This document shows positions 6,292 to 13,987 of a stretch of 15,456 nucleotides of DNA, piece after piece. The DNA is from DAIPXZ01 sp036782995 (GTDB lineage: Bacteria; Bacillota; Clostridia; Saccharofermentanales; Saccharofermentanaceae). The DNA lies in contig DAIPXZ010000024.1 of NCBI GenBank assembly GCA_036782995.1, positions 1 through 15,456 of the forward strand, written 5' to 3'. Numbering within the stretch: the stretch's first letter is position 1; the number at the start of each line of letters is the position of its first letter. The notes beneath the pieces are model-generated. The model was not told where the DNA came from. It saw only the letters and a program-made list of their open reading frames with translations, and searched no databases. A program made the translations under genes and the position numbers.

Positions 6292-7125
6292 TTATGAACC
6301 GGTACCACTGTATTTTGATGCACCGTACATCCATAAGCGATATGCACCAAAGAAGAGTGCAACCGAGATGACAGGTGTCAAAAACGTGAGAATATCAGCT
6401 TCTAATGGGCGAATCAGTAACAGACTCGGGTAGTATGCAATATAGGCGATTGGAATAATAAATGTAAAAATGATGCGGAAAACACCGCTGAAAATTGTAA
6501 TCGGATACTTCGCATAATCCTTCATTGCAAACATATATACCATGAGATAACCAGAGTTCATAATCCAGAAGCAAGACGCCGACGCGGCCGTCATGATAGC
6601 AATCATGATTAACGATGCCGAAAAAATCGCACACAAGAAAATCACAATGGAGGCAAATGTGACTGGGATGCCAATCTCAATCCAGGACCATACCAGAAGA
6701 ACAATACTGAATGCCAATTGCCCAATGCCCTTCGCATCAATCACTTCCGACATAAAATAGAAGAAGAGATTAATCGGACGGAAGCAATACTTAACAAAAT
6801 CGCCGGAATATACGTATTGTCGCAACGACCAGTTATTGTCAAAGAAAATCTGCCCCGGCGTTAATGCCAATAGCGAGAATGCATATAGGAAAAGCATCTC
6901 GTAATATGTCCAGCCGTTAATCGTCTGGAAGCTCTGGAAAATCAACCAAAATCCGATAAAGCCTGAAACATTCGTCGCAATCATGCCGATGGTCGAAATC
7001 CAGAAATCCGATCGATAACTCATCTTGCTCTTTATATCTTGCGAGGCAATCATGAGGTAAATCTTCGGATAGAAAAGAAGACCACGCTTCGGACGTTCTT
7101 TTGTTTTCGTTACTATATCACTCAT
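6292..7125 (-). CDS. ABC-2 type permease (DUF990/ABC2_membrane_6 family), second subunit
   Basis: The 277-residue protein has about six membrane segments and the hallmarks of the DUF990 permease family. These include a short amphipathic N-terminus (LMIASQDIKSKMSYRSDF), a WTYYEMLFLYAF segment, then NNWSLRQYVYSGDFVKYCFRPIN, where the GDF..K...RP motif is typical. It starts at ATG 7125, 7 bases after a GGAGG that lies in the last codons of the preceding permease, so translation is coupled. It would form a heterodimer with the other permease, powered by the ATPase encoded first in the operon. The substrate cannot be told from sequence; family members are often described as exporters. Its TAA is part of the ribosome site of the CCA gene. 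Confidence 0.88.
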   Translation of the reverse strand: MSDIVTKTKERPKRGLLFYPKIYLMIASQDIKSKMSYRSDFWISTIGMIATNVSGFIGFWLIFQSFQTINGWTYYEMLFLYAFSLLALTPGQIFFDNNWSLRQYVYSGDFVKYCFRPINLFFYFMSEVIDAKGIGQLAFSIVLLVWSWIEIGIPVTFASIVIFLCAIFSASLIMIAIMTAASASCFWIMNSGYLMVYMFAMKDYAKYPITIFSGVFRIIFTFIIPIAYIAYYPSLLLIRPLEADILTFLTPVISVALFFGAYRLWMYGASKYSGTGS

Positions 7126-7128
7126 GAC

Positions 7129-7953
7129 TTAACCTCCATTCACCGTGACCACACGAGAAGATCTACGGAAGAACAGCTTCGCCGCGATGACCAATACCAC
7201 GACCCAAATCAGCTGTACACCAAACATGCGCAAATACGTCTCTGTTGGCATTGATTCGTTAATCAACATCGTAAGTGGCGTGTGGTAAATTGCCTGAAAC
7301 GGCAAAAACATCATCGCGTCATGAAGCTTATCCGGGAAAAACGCAAGCGGAATAGTCGCGCCAGAAAGCAAGTGGACGACTACCTCCTTCATGATATTTA
7401 TTCCCCAAATGGATTGTGTATAAAAGCAAATATTACCAACGATAAAATCAATGCAGAAGTTGATAATAATACCGAGAAACAGCGACAACATAAAGAATAC
7501 TATGTTGAATCCAATCGGTATCGCCCACCCCGATATAAACTCGATCAGGAAGAAGATCGGGATGACATTCACAACAAAGGAAATAACGATGCTGGTGCAG
7601 CATGTAAACAAGTGCATCGTAAAGTAATCTGCAGGCCGCACAAACGCCAATGCAATATCTCCGGTTTGAATCGCTCTACCAATATCCCACACCAAAAACA
7701 CATCAACAGATGCCGTAATCGTGCCCGCCAATGCTAAATATACCAGCGTGTCATTATAGGTCATGCCATTTACGACCTCAGCCCCTGCCGACTGAAAAAT
7801 TGCTTTCCACAGATAGCAAATCACTATTGTATAAACAATCGATCCTACGATGCTAATCAAGAAACCCATACGAAAAGCAAGCGACTCTTGAAAAGATGCT
7901 TTCGAATAGGCGAAATATCGAGAAAAGCGAAATCTTCTCACATTACTCGTCAT
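7129..7953 (-). CDS. ABC-2 type permease (DUF990-like), first subunit
   Basis: The 274-residue protein has about six membrane segments. After a basic N-terminus, RYFAYSKASFQESLAFRMGF leads into the first membrane helix, and WDIGRAIQTGDIALAFVRPADYF carries the GD(I/F)...RP motif shared with its partner permease. The start ATG 7953 lies 8 bases after a GGAGG embedded in the end of the ATPase gene; the ATPase stop is only 3 bases upstream. The C-terminus reads FRRSSRVVTVNGG. The pair of distinct permeases suggests a heterodimeric channel. Confidence 0.86.
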   Translation of the reverse strand: MTSNVRRFRFSRYFAYSKASFQESLAFRMGFLISIVGSIVYTIVICYLWKAIFQSAGAEVVNGMTYNDTLVYLALAGTITASVDVFLVWDIGRAIQTGDIALAFVRPADYFTMHLFTCCTSIVISFVVNVIPIFFLIEFISGWAIPIGFNIVFFMLSLFLGIIINFCIDFIVGNICFYTQSIWGINIMKEVVVHLLSGATIPLAFFPDKLHDAMMFLPFQAIYHTPLTMLINESMPTETYLRMFGVQLIWVVVLVIAAKLFFRRSSRVVTVNGG

Positions 7954-7956
7954 CGA

Positions 7957-9042
7957 TTATGCCTCCGATTCATTCCCGTTTGTTGCAGCAGGAGTCGCAA
8001 CAGTTTCATTTTTATCCTTCGCCTCACCTTCGTAAATCTTACGAATAATCGTCTCGGTCGAAATCTCTTTAATCTGGATATCCTTCAGCGGTCGAAATTC
8101 CTGTGCCACCTGCAATACCTCAACAAAGGATACTTCATCTTCCGGAACAAGAATGGCAAGTGAGTGTTCATCAACGGTGACATGAACATTCTTTGCTTCC
8201 GGAATGATATCTCGGATACCCGTCTGGCACTCCTTCGCCAATTCATCAGAGACGTCTTCCCCATCCGGAGTAATCATAATGGTACGATACGCGCCGAAAA
8301 AACTCTTCAGGTGATTAATGTCATCGTCATAAATCATTTTTCCGTGGTCGATAATGACGATACGTTTCGCCAAAGCCTCCACATCACCCATGTCATGCGT
8401 AGTAAGCACGATTGTCGTGCCTTTTTCCTTGTTTAATTCGGATACTAAATATCGAATCTTCGATTTCATGGATACGTCCAAGCCAATCGTGGGCTCATCC
8501 ATGAAAACAACACTCGGGTCGTGTAAAAAAGCCGCCAAAATATCGCAAAGCGTTCTCTGCCCCAAAGACATCTGGCGAACCGTCTTGCTATAGAGGTCAC
8601 CAACACCAACCAAGTCATTGAACATAGCCATGTTCTTCTTATATAGGTCATCCGGAACACAGTATATTTCCTTCAAAATATTAAAGGACTCAATCACTGG
8701 TAAGGCCCACCATAATTGTGTGCGTTGACCGAATACGACGCCGATATTCTGTGCATTTTTCGTACGATTCTTATAAGGGATGCGTCCATTGACTATAACC
8801 TTACCGCTCGTCGGTTCCAATATTCCGGTCATCATCTTAATGGTGGTCGATTTACCCGCGCCGTTCGGTCCTAAATAACCGACCATCTCACCCTGTTGTA
8901 TGCTCATTGTGACATGATCCACGGCGCAAACTTCTTTATAATCACGGGAAAAAAGGTCCATTACAGCGCCCTTCATGCCCGTCTTTCGATTCAAAACCTT
9001 AAACGTCTTCGTAATGCCATCTAATTGAATCACAGGTTCCAT
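7957..9042 (-). CDS. ABC transporter ATP-binding protein (ABC-2 exporter type)
   Basis: The 361-residue ATPase drives the two permeases that follow. Walker A is GPNGAGKST (58-66, K64), the Q-loop is Q106 in VVFGQRTQLWW, the signature is MSLGQR (158-163; SLGQR instead of SGGQ, as is common in this subfamily), Walker B is VVFMDEP (178-184, E183), and the H-loop is H216. A C-terminal regulatory region (about 245-340) and a hydrophilic tail follow. The frame is open to 9084, but AAGGTGG (9056-9050) lies 7 bases before ATG 9042, which fits better; the earlier ATG would sit at the terminator of the preceding gene. It is the first gene of a four-gene operon (ATPase, permease, permease, cca). No clear promoter was found between 9043 and 9081, so partial read-through from the LUD operon is possible. 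Confidence 0.92.
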   Translation of the reverse strand: MEPVIQLDGITKTFKVLNRKTGMKGAVMDLFSRDYKEVCAVDHVTMSIQQGEMVGYLGPNGAGKSTTIKMMTGILEPTSGKVIVNGRIPYKNRTKNAQNIGVVFGQRTQLWWALPVIESFNILKEIYCVPDDLYKKNMAMFNDLVGVGDLYSKTVRQMSLGQRTLCDILAAFLHDPSVVFMDEPTIGLDVSMKSKIRYLVSELNKEKGTTIVLTTHDMGDVEALAKRIVIIDHGKMIYDDDINHLKSFFGAYRTIMITPDGEDVSDELAKECQTGIRDIIPEAKNVHVTVDEHSLAILVPEDEVSFVEVLQVAQEFRPLKDIQIKEISTETIIRKIYEGEAKDKNETVATPAATNGNESEA

Positions 9043-9081
9043 ATAATGTACCACCTTAACAAGTATACTAGAAGTATAAAA

Positions 9082-9116
9082 CAAAAAACCGCCTTCATAC
9101 CATGTACGAAAGCGGT
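9082..9116 (-). terminator. Terminator after the LUD gene
   Basis: ACCGCCTTC (9088-9096) pairs with GAAAGCGGT (9108-9116) with one C-A mismatch. On the minus strand TTTTTT follows. It separates the LUD operon from the ABC operon. Confidence 0.75.
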
Positions 9117-9146
9117 CTTAATGATAAATTTACCATTTGTTCGTTA

Positions 9147-9791
9147 TTAGTATCCAGCCTCAAAATTCATCAAAATAACCTTGATTCTACCCTTTTGGTT
9201 GCTTCTCTTAATAATCGAATAATTATTGCAAATACGTTCTGTCGACTTGCAATCGTCGCAATAGCCGCTGATAGCGCAGGTGGTTTTCTTACCGACTCTC
9301 ATGCAGTTTGCCGGGCCAGCGATTTGAGAAATACGAACAAAAGCATCGTCAAGGTTATTCACGATTTTATTTCGTCCGCAAAGGATAACAACGTTCTTCG
9401 GACCATACATCATTGCTGCCACACGGTTACCGACACCGTCCACGTTGACGAGCCATCCTTCGGATGTTAAAGCGTTGGTCGAAGCAAGATAGTAGTCTAC
9501 AGAAAAAGAATGACGATAGATGTCATCGAGCGCCGCCTGCCCCATCATCTTGGCCTGCTGGCGATCAAAGAAAACGATATCCATTTCTTCGAGATAATCG
9601 ATAACGCCAGTTTCCTTGAGAGTCATCGAACCACCGGTACTTACCGAGCTACCGGGAGCAATCATCGAATCCAAAATATCGGCTAAATCCGATCTCGTAT
9701 TCGCAATATATGCGTCCATTTGGTTAAGTCTTAACTTCTCAGTGAGTTTGTCCAATCTGATTTTCCACATTGTCTCGGTAAACTGATCCAT
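9147..9791 (-). CDS. LUD-domain protein (lactate-utilisation-like)
   Basis: The 214-residue protein is a stand-alone LUD (DUF162) domain. Visible family features are GSSVSTGGSMTLKETGVIDYL (47-67), the NALTSEGWLVNVDGVGNRVAAMMYGPKNVVIL core (106-137) and a Cys cluster C172, C178, C181, C188 followed by NNYSII. LUD proteins are related to LutC and LutB of lactate oxidation, but stand-alone clostridial members have no proven reaction. The four Cys could bind a metal or an Fe-S cluster (inference). The start ATG 9791 is 7 bases after GGAGG and 13 bases after the stop of the ADH-like gene, so the two are one operon. No iron-sulfur LutA or LutB partner is present in the window. Confidence 0.9.
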   Translation of the reverse strand: MDQFTETMWKIRLDKLTEKLRLNQMDAYIANTRSDLADILDSMIAPGSSVSTGGSMTLKETGVIDYLEEMDIVFFDRQQAKMMGQAALDDIYRHSFSVDYYLASTNALTSEGWLVNVDGVGNRVAAMMYGPKNVVILCGRNKIVNNLDDAFVRISQIAGPANCMRVGKKTTCAISGYCDDCKSTERICNNYSIIKRSNQKGRIKVILMNFEAGY

Positions 9792-9804
9792 GATTATTCC
9801 TCCA

Positions 9805-10983
9805 CTACGCTTTGATTGTATCTAATAAAACCTCTGCGGCTTTACTTGTCATTTTTTTGGAAACTCCAAAGCATTTTGCCTCAAGAAACGTTAACTCTAT
9901 AATGCCATTATAATCTTCTCGCTTCAAGTCTTTAAATGAAGAAGATAGATTCATTTTCTTCGATAGTCTTCTCGTTCCTTCAATAAATGCGTCTGCCGCT
10001 TCCTCCGTGGAAGCACGCGGCGAACATAGATGCGCAATATTTGCAAGCTTCGCAAGCTTATCCCCGACGACATCTTTCTGGAAATTCAGTATCTCCGGAA
10101 AAAGCGCGGCGCAAACCTCTCCATAAGCTAAGCCATATTTGTCGGACAAAGCCATCGCAAATGCATGGGTGTATCCAAATCCAATACGGCGGTATGCCAC
10201 ACCCGCATAGTAGGGTGCCATCAACGGTTGCATATTCATTTCCGGCGTAATGCCTTTTTTGTATGCCGGTTCGAGATACGTTAACAGAAGCGGTACGGCG
10301 ACCAGTGAATTGGAGGAGTCCGCCGGAAAGCTTGATGAAAAAGTACTGATATATGCCTCCACCGCGTGGGTAAGTGCTGTCATGCCAGCAACCGCCAGGA
10401 CTTCATTGGGGAGACGAAGCGACAAATCGGGATCCAACACGACTGCAAATGGCAACAATTTGCCGCTGTTAAAGCAACGCGTGCGGTCGTTGTCTCGCAA
10501 TATGGCGAAGCCTGAGCTTTCCGTGCCGCAGCCTGTTGTTGCGACAGCGATGATGGGCGGTGTATTGTTCTTGATATTACCGACCCCCGCCATTTGGTAA
10601 AATGACTGCTTTGGATTGGCGATTTTCGCACCGATAAGCTTAGCCGCATCTATAACAGAGCCGCCACCAAAGGCAATAATACAATCACAATTGAATTCAT
10701 GATAGATTGCGACACTCTTTTCAATCATTTCCGTCGTCGGCATAGACGAAATACCAGCATGCACGAAGCAACGTGCGCCGGTTTCTCGGATGCTTTCCGC
10801 CAAATTGTCGTATAGATGAAGCTTCTGTGTCGTGCGACCCGAGAGCAAAAGGGCTCTTTTCAGCCCATTTTCTCGAAGCAAGTCGGGGATTTCCGCAATC
10901 GCGCCATAATCCGCCATAAGAATCTGGCGGTATTCTTCCATGTGTTGAGCATATCGAAGTGTGGAACGTTGCGCGTTATTCAT
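9805..10983 (-). CDS. Iron-containing alcohol dehydrogenase-fold protein with altered metal site
   Basis: With start ATG 10983 the protein has 392 residues, the usual family length. The nucleotide-binding motif GGGSVIDAAK (106-115) and the ATTGCGTESS segment (148-157) mark the group III dehydrogenase fold. The metal site is not normal. In FucO-type enzymes the ligands are Asp and His in DALTH, then His in H...H and His in PHG. Here the first is TALTH (T202 in place of Asp, H206 kept), the second is M277 and the third is Y287, so three of four ligands are changed. It may be metal-independent or may not be a dehydrogenase. The frame is open to 11070, but a likely -10 box at 11042-11037 would start the mRNA near 11030. 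GGGGGGAG lies 12 bases before ATG 10983, rather far. It is co-transcribed with the LUD gene and is divergent from the GH31 gene. Confidence 0.85.
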   Translation of the reverse strand: MNNAQRSTLRYAQHMEEYRQILMADYGAIAEIPDLLRENGLKRALLLSGRTTQKLHLYDNLAESIRETGARCFVHAGISSMPTTEMIEKSVAIYHEFNCDCIIAFGGGSVIDAAKLIGAKIANPKQSFYQMAGVGNIKNNTPPIIAVATTGCGTESSGFAILRDNDRTRCFNSGKLLPFAVVLDPDLSLRLPNEVLAVAGMTALTHAVEAYISTFSSSFPADSSNSLVAVPLLLTYLEPAYKKGITPEMNMQPLMAPYYAGVAYRRIGFGYTHAFAMALSDKYGLAYGEVCAALFPEILNFQKDVVGDKLAKLANIAHLCSPRASTEEAADAFIEGTRRLSKKMNLSSSFKDLKREDYNGIIELTFLEAKCFGVSKKMTSKAAEVLLDTIKA

Positions 10984-11036
10984 GATATTGAGCAGCTCCC
11001 CCCGAGTTAAAACCATCATAGTTTCATGATTTTTAA

Positions 11037-11065
11037 AGTATAACACGTTTTTTTCTCTTTTATAA
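11037..11065 (-). promoter_or_regulatory. Probable promoter of the ADH-like/LUD operon
   Basis: The -10 box TATACT (11042-11037) is preceded at 17 bases by TTATAA (11065-11060), a weak -35 box. The first CACAAATG repeat abuts the -35 box. Confidence 0.45.
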
Positions 11066-11112
11066 CACAAATGAAAAGAACCTTTAGCACAAATGACGTT
11101 TTACACAAAATG
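11064..11112. promoter_or_regulatory. Three tandem CACAAATG-type elements between divergent genes
   Basis: AACACAAATG (11064-11073), AGCACAAATG (11086-11095) and ACACAAAATG (11103-11112) lie in the same orientation, with ends 22 and 17 bases apart. The first abuts the ADH-like -35 box and the third lies just before the GH31 -10 box. They look like a regulator-binding array controlling both genes; the regulator is unknown. Confidence 0.5.
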
Positions 11113-11120
11113 TACATGGT

Positions 11121-11126
11121 TATAAT
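11121..11126 (+). promoter_or_regulatory. -10 box of the GH31 gene
   Basis: A perfect TATAAT lies about 46 bases before the start codon. The -35 region is poor (TTTACA at 11100-11105 with 15-base spacing), which fits an activated promoter. AGGAGG at 11161-11166 is the ribosome site. Confidence 0.55.
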
Positions 11127-11171
11127 GATAAGGACCGAAAAATAACGATTTTAGGTTACGAGGAGGGGCAA

Positions 11172-13526
11172 ATGAAATTTACAAACGGATTATGGCTTTC
11201 AAACGAGGATTACAAGATTCAATGTCCAAAAGAGATTCAGGATATCCGCCATTCAGATGCGGGAATCACGTTGCTGGCACTTTACGAAGATGAAACCGAG
11301 GCCGGCAGAAAAATCGACGCAGGCGGGATTCTTTCCATCCGCATCAGTGCTTTGGCTGCCAATATGTTGACCGTTAAAATCACGAATCGACGCGGTATAC
11401 GCGCAAAAAGAGCTTTTTTCGAGATTAATCGTGGCTCGGTAACACCTGTCAGCTCTGAAACTGAGACCGATTATGTATATGCCTCCGGAAGCTTGGAGGC
11501 TCATTTCAGTAAAACTGGCGAATGGGGCATCTCTTTTTGGTATGCAGGTCAATTTCTGACTTCCACCGGGGCTGACGGACTCGCGTATATCACCTCAAAA
11601 GACGGCCAGACCTATATCCGCGAGCGCTTGCATCTCGATGCAGGAGAATGTATATATGGATTCGGTGAGCGTTTCTCTCCCCTTATTCGAAACGGCCAGT
11701 CCTTTGATATATGGAACGAAAACGCCCAATACGAAGCCGAACAAGCCGGAAAAAACATCCCATTCTTTCTTTCTACGAAAAACTATGGTGTTCTCATCCA
11801 CAGCGAAGAAAGAATCTCATGTGAAATCGGCAGTGAATCTGTAAACGCCTCCCAATTTTCCATCGAAGGGGAAACGCTTGAATACACTATCATTGGCGGC
11901 GATTCACTGAAACACATTCTCACACTCTACAGCGAAATCGTGGGTAAGCCTTCTCTTCCGCCGGCGTGGTCTTTGGGCCCGATTCTTGGCGGCGCAACGA
12001 GCGACGAAGAAACCGACGAATCCGTGCTGGATACTATTGACGGCATGATTGATCAAGGCATCCCCCTTTCTGTATTCCATTTCGATGCTTCTTGGATGAA
12101 AAATTACGAGTGGACGAGCTTCATGTGGGATAGAAATCGTTTTCCTGATCCGGCAGGTATGATGCGCAAAATTCATGAGCGCGGCGTACGCATTTGCGTC
12201 TACATTACTCCATTTATTTCACAGAAATCACCGCTTTTCCAAGAAGGCTTGGACGGAAACTATTTCGTTAATACCGGCGACGGGAACGTTTGGCAAACGG
12301 ATCGTTACCAACCCGGCATGGCGCTCGTTGATTTTTCAAACCTTGTAGCGCGTGCTTGGTACCAGAAATATCTGGACGACCTAATCAAGCTCGGTGTAGA
12401 TTCCTTTATGACAGACTTCGGAGATCTTGTACCGACCAAGGATGTTCGCTACGGTAACGCGGCCGCCTCCTATGGCATCACATTCAAAAACGAGCTGTCA
12501 GCCGAAAACATGCATAATTATTATTCCTACTTATATAATGACGCGGTTTTTGAAGTGCTCATTCGACGTTTTGGCATCAACAATGCGTGTCTTTTCTCAA
12601 AATCTGCGTCTATGGGCACACAGGCCTTCCCCGTTCACTGCGGCGCGCCTTCCATTCCCTCCTACTCATCTATGGCAGCCATTTTACGTGGCGGACTCTC
12701 CCTGTCCCTATCCGGCTTTGGATTCTGGAGTCAGGACATCGGCGGATACAAAGACGGTGCAACCGAAGATCTCTACAAGCGTTGGTTAGCCTTTGCAATG
12801 CTGTCATCACACAGCGCCTTCCGCGGCGAGCTCGGCTCGAAGGCACCATGGGCTTTTGGTGCGGAAGCCGTGGAAATCGCGAAAGCCTTTATCCACTTGC
12901 GTCTCGGTCTCATGCCTTATCTCTTCTCGGCCGCGGTCGAAGCTTCGACACTCGGACTTCCAATGACGCGTGCCATGGTTCTCGAATTCCCGAAGGACCC
13001 GGTTACGCCTTATCTCGACCGTCAATACATGCTCGGTTCGCAGCTTCTTGTCGCGCCGATTATGAATGAAAATGGTATCGTCCGCTACTATGTACCAAAA
13101 GGTGTATGGACGAACATTTTAACTCGCGAGCGCGTCGAGGGCCCAACTTGGAAAACCGAGCAACACGGGTACAAGACCATACCGGTTCTCGCAAAACCGA
13201 ACACCTTGCTCGTCACAGGTAGTAACGAGGAGACCACCGATTATGATTATTTAAGCAACATCACCGTTACTGTGTTCGAGCTCTCCGAAAACAAAGAAGC
13301 ATCGGCAGATGTATATTCTTCCGATGTTAAAAATGTAGGTTACGTTCGAGCCATTCGCAAGGAAAATAAAATCACCGTCGTCACTGACGGCATCTACGGG
13401 TCTACACGACTTCTGCTCGCCAATATTTTCCGCATAAAAGGCGCAAGTGTCGGTATTCCAGAGATTAACGAATGGGGTACGCTCATCGTCTTTGAAGGAA
13501 ATCAGATCGACGTAGAGCTGCTGTGA
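11172..13526 (+). CDS. Glycoside hydrolase family 31 protein (YicI-like), acid/base Asp replaced
   Basis: The 784-residue protein matches the full length of YicI-type alpha-xylosidases/alpha-glucosidases. An N-terminal beta-sandwich (about 1-235) leads to the (beta/alpha)8 barrel, which begins around PPAWSLGPILGG (257-268), and C-terminal beta domains follow. FHFDASWM (298-305) and the nucleophile motif FMTDFGD (412-418, D415) are intact. At the acid/base site FPVHWGGD of active relatives reads FPVHCGAP: C490 and A492 are changed and P493 stands where the catalytic Asp is expected. The preceding FSRS motif is FSKS (K477). The lengths match with no gap, so this is not a frameshift. The protein may be a pseudo-enzyme or may use another acid. 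It has no signal peptide, so it would act in the cytoplasm. It is divergent from the ADH-like/LUD operon. Confidence 0.9.
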   Translation: MKFTNGLWLSNEDYKIQCPKEIQDIRHSDAGITLLALYEDETEAGRKIDAGGILSIRISALAANMLTVKITNRRGIRAKRAFFEINRGSVTPVSSETETDYVYASGSLEAHFSKTGEWGISFWYAGQFLTSTGADGLAYITSKDGQTYIRERLHLDAGECIYGFGERFSPLIRNGQSFDIWNENAQYEAEQAGKNIPFFLSTKNYGVLIHSEERISCEIGSESVNASQFSIEGETLEYTIIGGDSLKHILTLYSEIVGKPSLPPAWSLGPILGGATSDEETDESVLDTIDGMIDQGIPLSVFHFDASWMKNYEWTSFMWDRNRFPDPAGMMRKIHERGVRICVYITPFISQKSPLFQEGLDGNYFVNTGDGNVWQTDRYQPGMALVDFSNLVARAWYQKYLDDLIKLGVDSFMTDFGDLVPTKDVRYGNAAASYGITFKNELSAENMHNYYSYLYNDAVFEVLIRRFGINNACLFSKSASMGTQAFPVHCGAPSIPSYSSMAAILRGGLSLSLSGFGFWSQDIGGYKDGATEDLYKRWLAFAMLSSHSAFRGELGSKAPWAFGAEAVEIAKAFIHLRLGLMPYLFSAAVEASTLGLPMTRAMVLEFPKDPVTPYLDRQYMLGSQLLVAPIMNENGIVRYYVPKGVWTNILTRERVEGPTWKTEQHGYKTIPVLAKPNTLLVTGSNEETTDYDYLSNITVTVFELSENKEASADVYSSDVKNVGYVRAIRKENKITVVTDGIYGSTRLLLANIFRIKGASVGIPEINEWGTLIVFEGNQIDVELL

Positions 13527-13579
13527 GGATATCATTCGGGCAGAAAAAAACGTGTGATTTTGCAATTTGCTAAAAATAC

Positions 13580-13608
13580 TTGTTTTTTTTGAGAATGCAT
13601 GGTATTCT
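13580..13608 (+). promoter_or_regulatory. Promoter of the small zinc-ribbon gene
   Basis: TTGTTT (13580-13585) and TATTCT (13603-13608) are 17 bases apart. The predicted start near 13615 gives an untranslated leader of about 135 bases, long for a 59-residue protein. Confidence 0.5.
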
Positions 13609-13671
13609 TACCAAAGGTCATGGAACGGTTTTATCGATGGCGGTTTTTGAATAGTACACTTCTTCTTTATG

Positions 13672-13724
13672 ATTAGGTAGTTCTTTCAGAGTTCACTTAA
13701 ATCCAACCCCGTCACCTACCTAAT
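13672..13724 (+). promoter_or_regulatory. Hairpin in the leader of the small zinc-ribbon gene
   Basis: ATTAGGTAG (13672-13680) pairs perfectly with CTACCTAAT downstream across a loop of about 35 bases, ending about 10 bases before the ribosome site. There is no U-run after it, so it is not a terminator. It may shield or expose the ribosome site. Confidence 0.4.
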
Positions 13725-13749
13725 CTTTTCAAGAAGGAGGATTCATATC

Positions 13750-13929
13750 ATGGCAGACAAGACATTGACATGTAAAGATTGCGGCGCAGAGTTCGTTTTC
13801 ACAGAAGGTGAACAAGCTTTCTACGCTGAGAAGGGCTTCACAAATGAGCCTGTTCGTTGCCCAGATTGCCGTCGTGCAAGAAAGCAACAACGTAATTCTG
13901 ATCGTGGATACAACAACAACCAATGGTAA
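13750..13929 (+). CDS. Small zinc-ribbon protein (zf-trcl type)
   Basis: The 59-residue protein starts at ATG 13750, 9 bases after AGGAGG. A probable zinc ribbon is formed by C8-x2-C11 (CKDCGAEFVFTEGEQ) and C37-x2-C40 (VRCPDCRRARKQ), followed by a basic and then Asn-rich tail (RGYNNNQW). This matches the short zinc-ribbon family found in many Bacillota, with the conserved EFVFTxGEQxFYxEKGF. The family's function is not established; the basic tail suggests nucleic-acid contact (inference). It is a single-gene unit with its own promoter and terminator. The minus-strand open frame over it is a shadow. Confidence 0.88.
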   Translation: MADKTLTCKDCGAEFVFTEGEQAFYAEKGFTNEPVRCPDCRRARKQQRNSDRGYNNNQW

Positions 13930-13956
13930 TCCACTGATTCGTTAATTGCGAATTCG

Positions 13957-13986
13957 AGCATCCTGAGAAATCAGGATGCTTTTTTT
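13957..13986 (+). terminator. Terminator of the small zinc-ribbon gene
   Basis: AGCATCCTGA (13957-13966) pairs perfectly with TCAGGATGCT (13971-13980) around a GAAA loop, followed by seven T. It is a strong intrinsic terminator; the convergent gene ends at 13988. Confidence 0.93.
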
Positions 13987-13987
13987 A

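Noticed and set aside
6282..6362. Upstream ATG start for the CCA enzyme
   Set aside because: It lies inside the permease gene without a ribosome site, while AAGGAG and GTG at 6281 follow directly after the permease stop.
12587..13069. Alternate plus-strand frame inside the GH31 gene, suggesting a frameshift at the altered motif
   Set aside because: The GH31 frame stays open and aligns before and after the motif with no gap; the other frame is a shadow.
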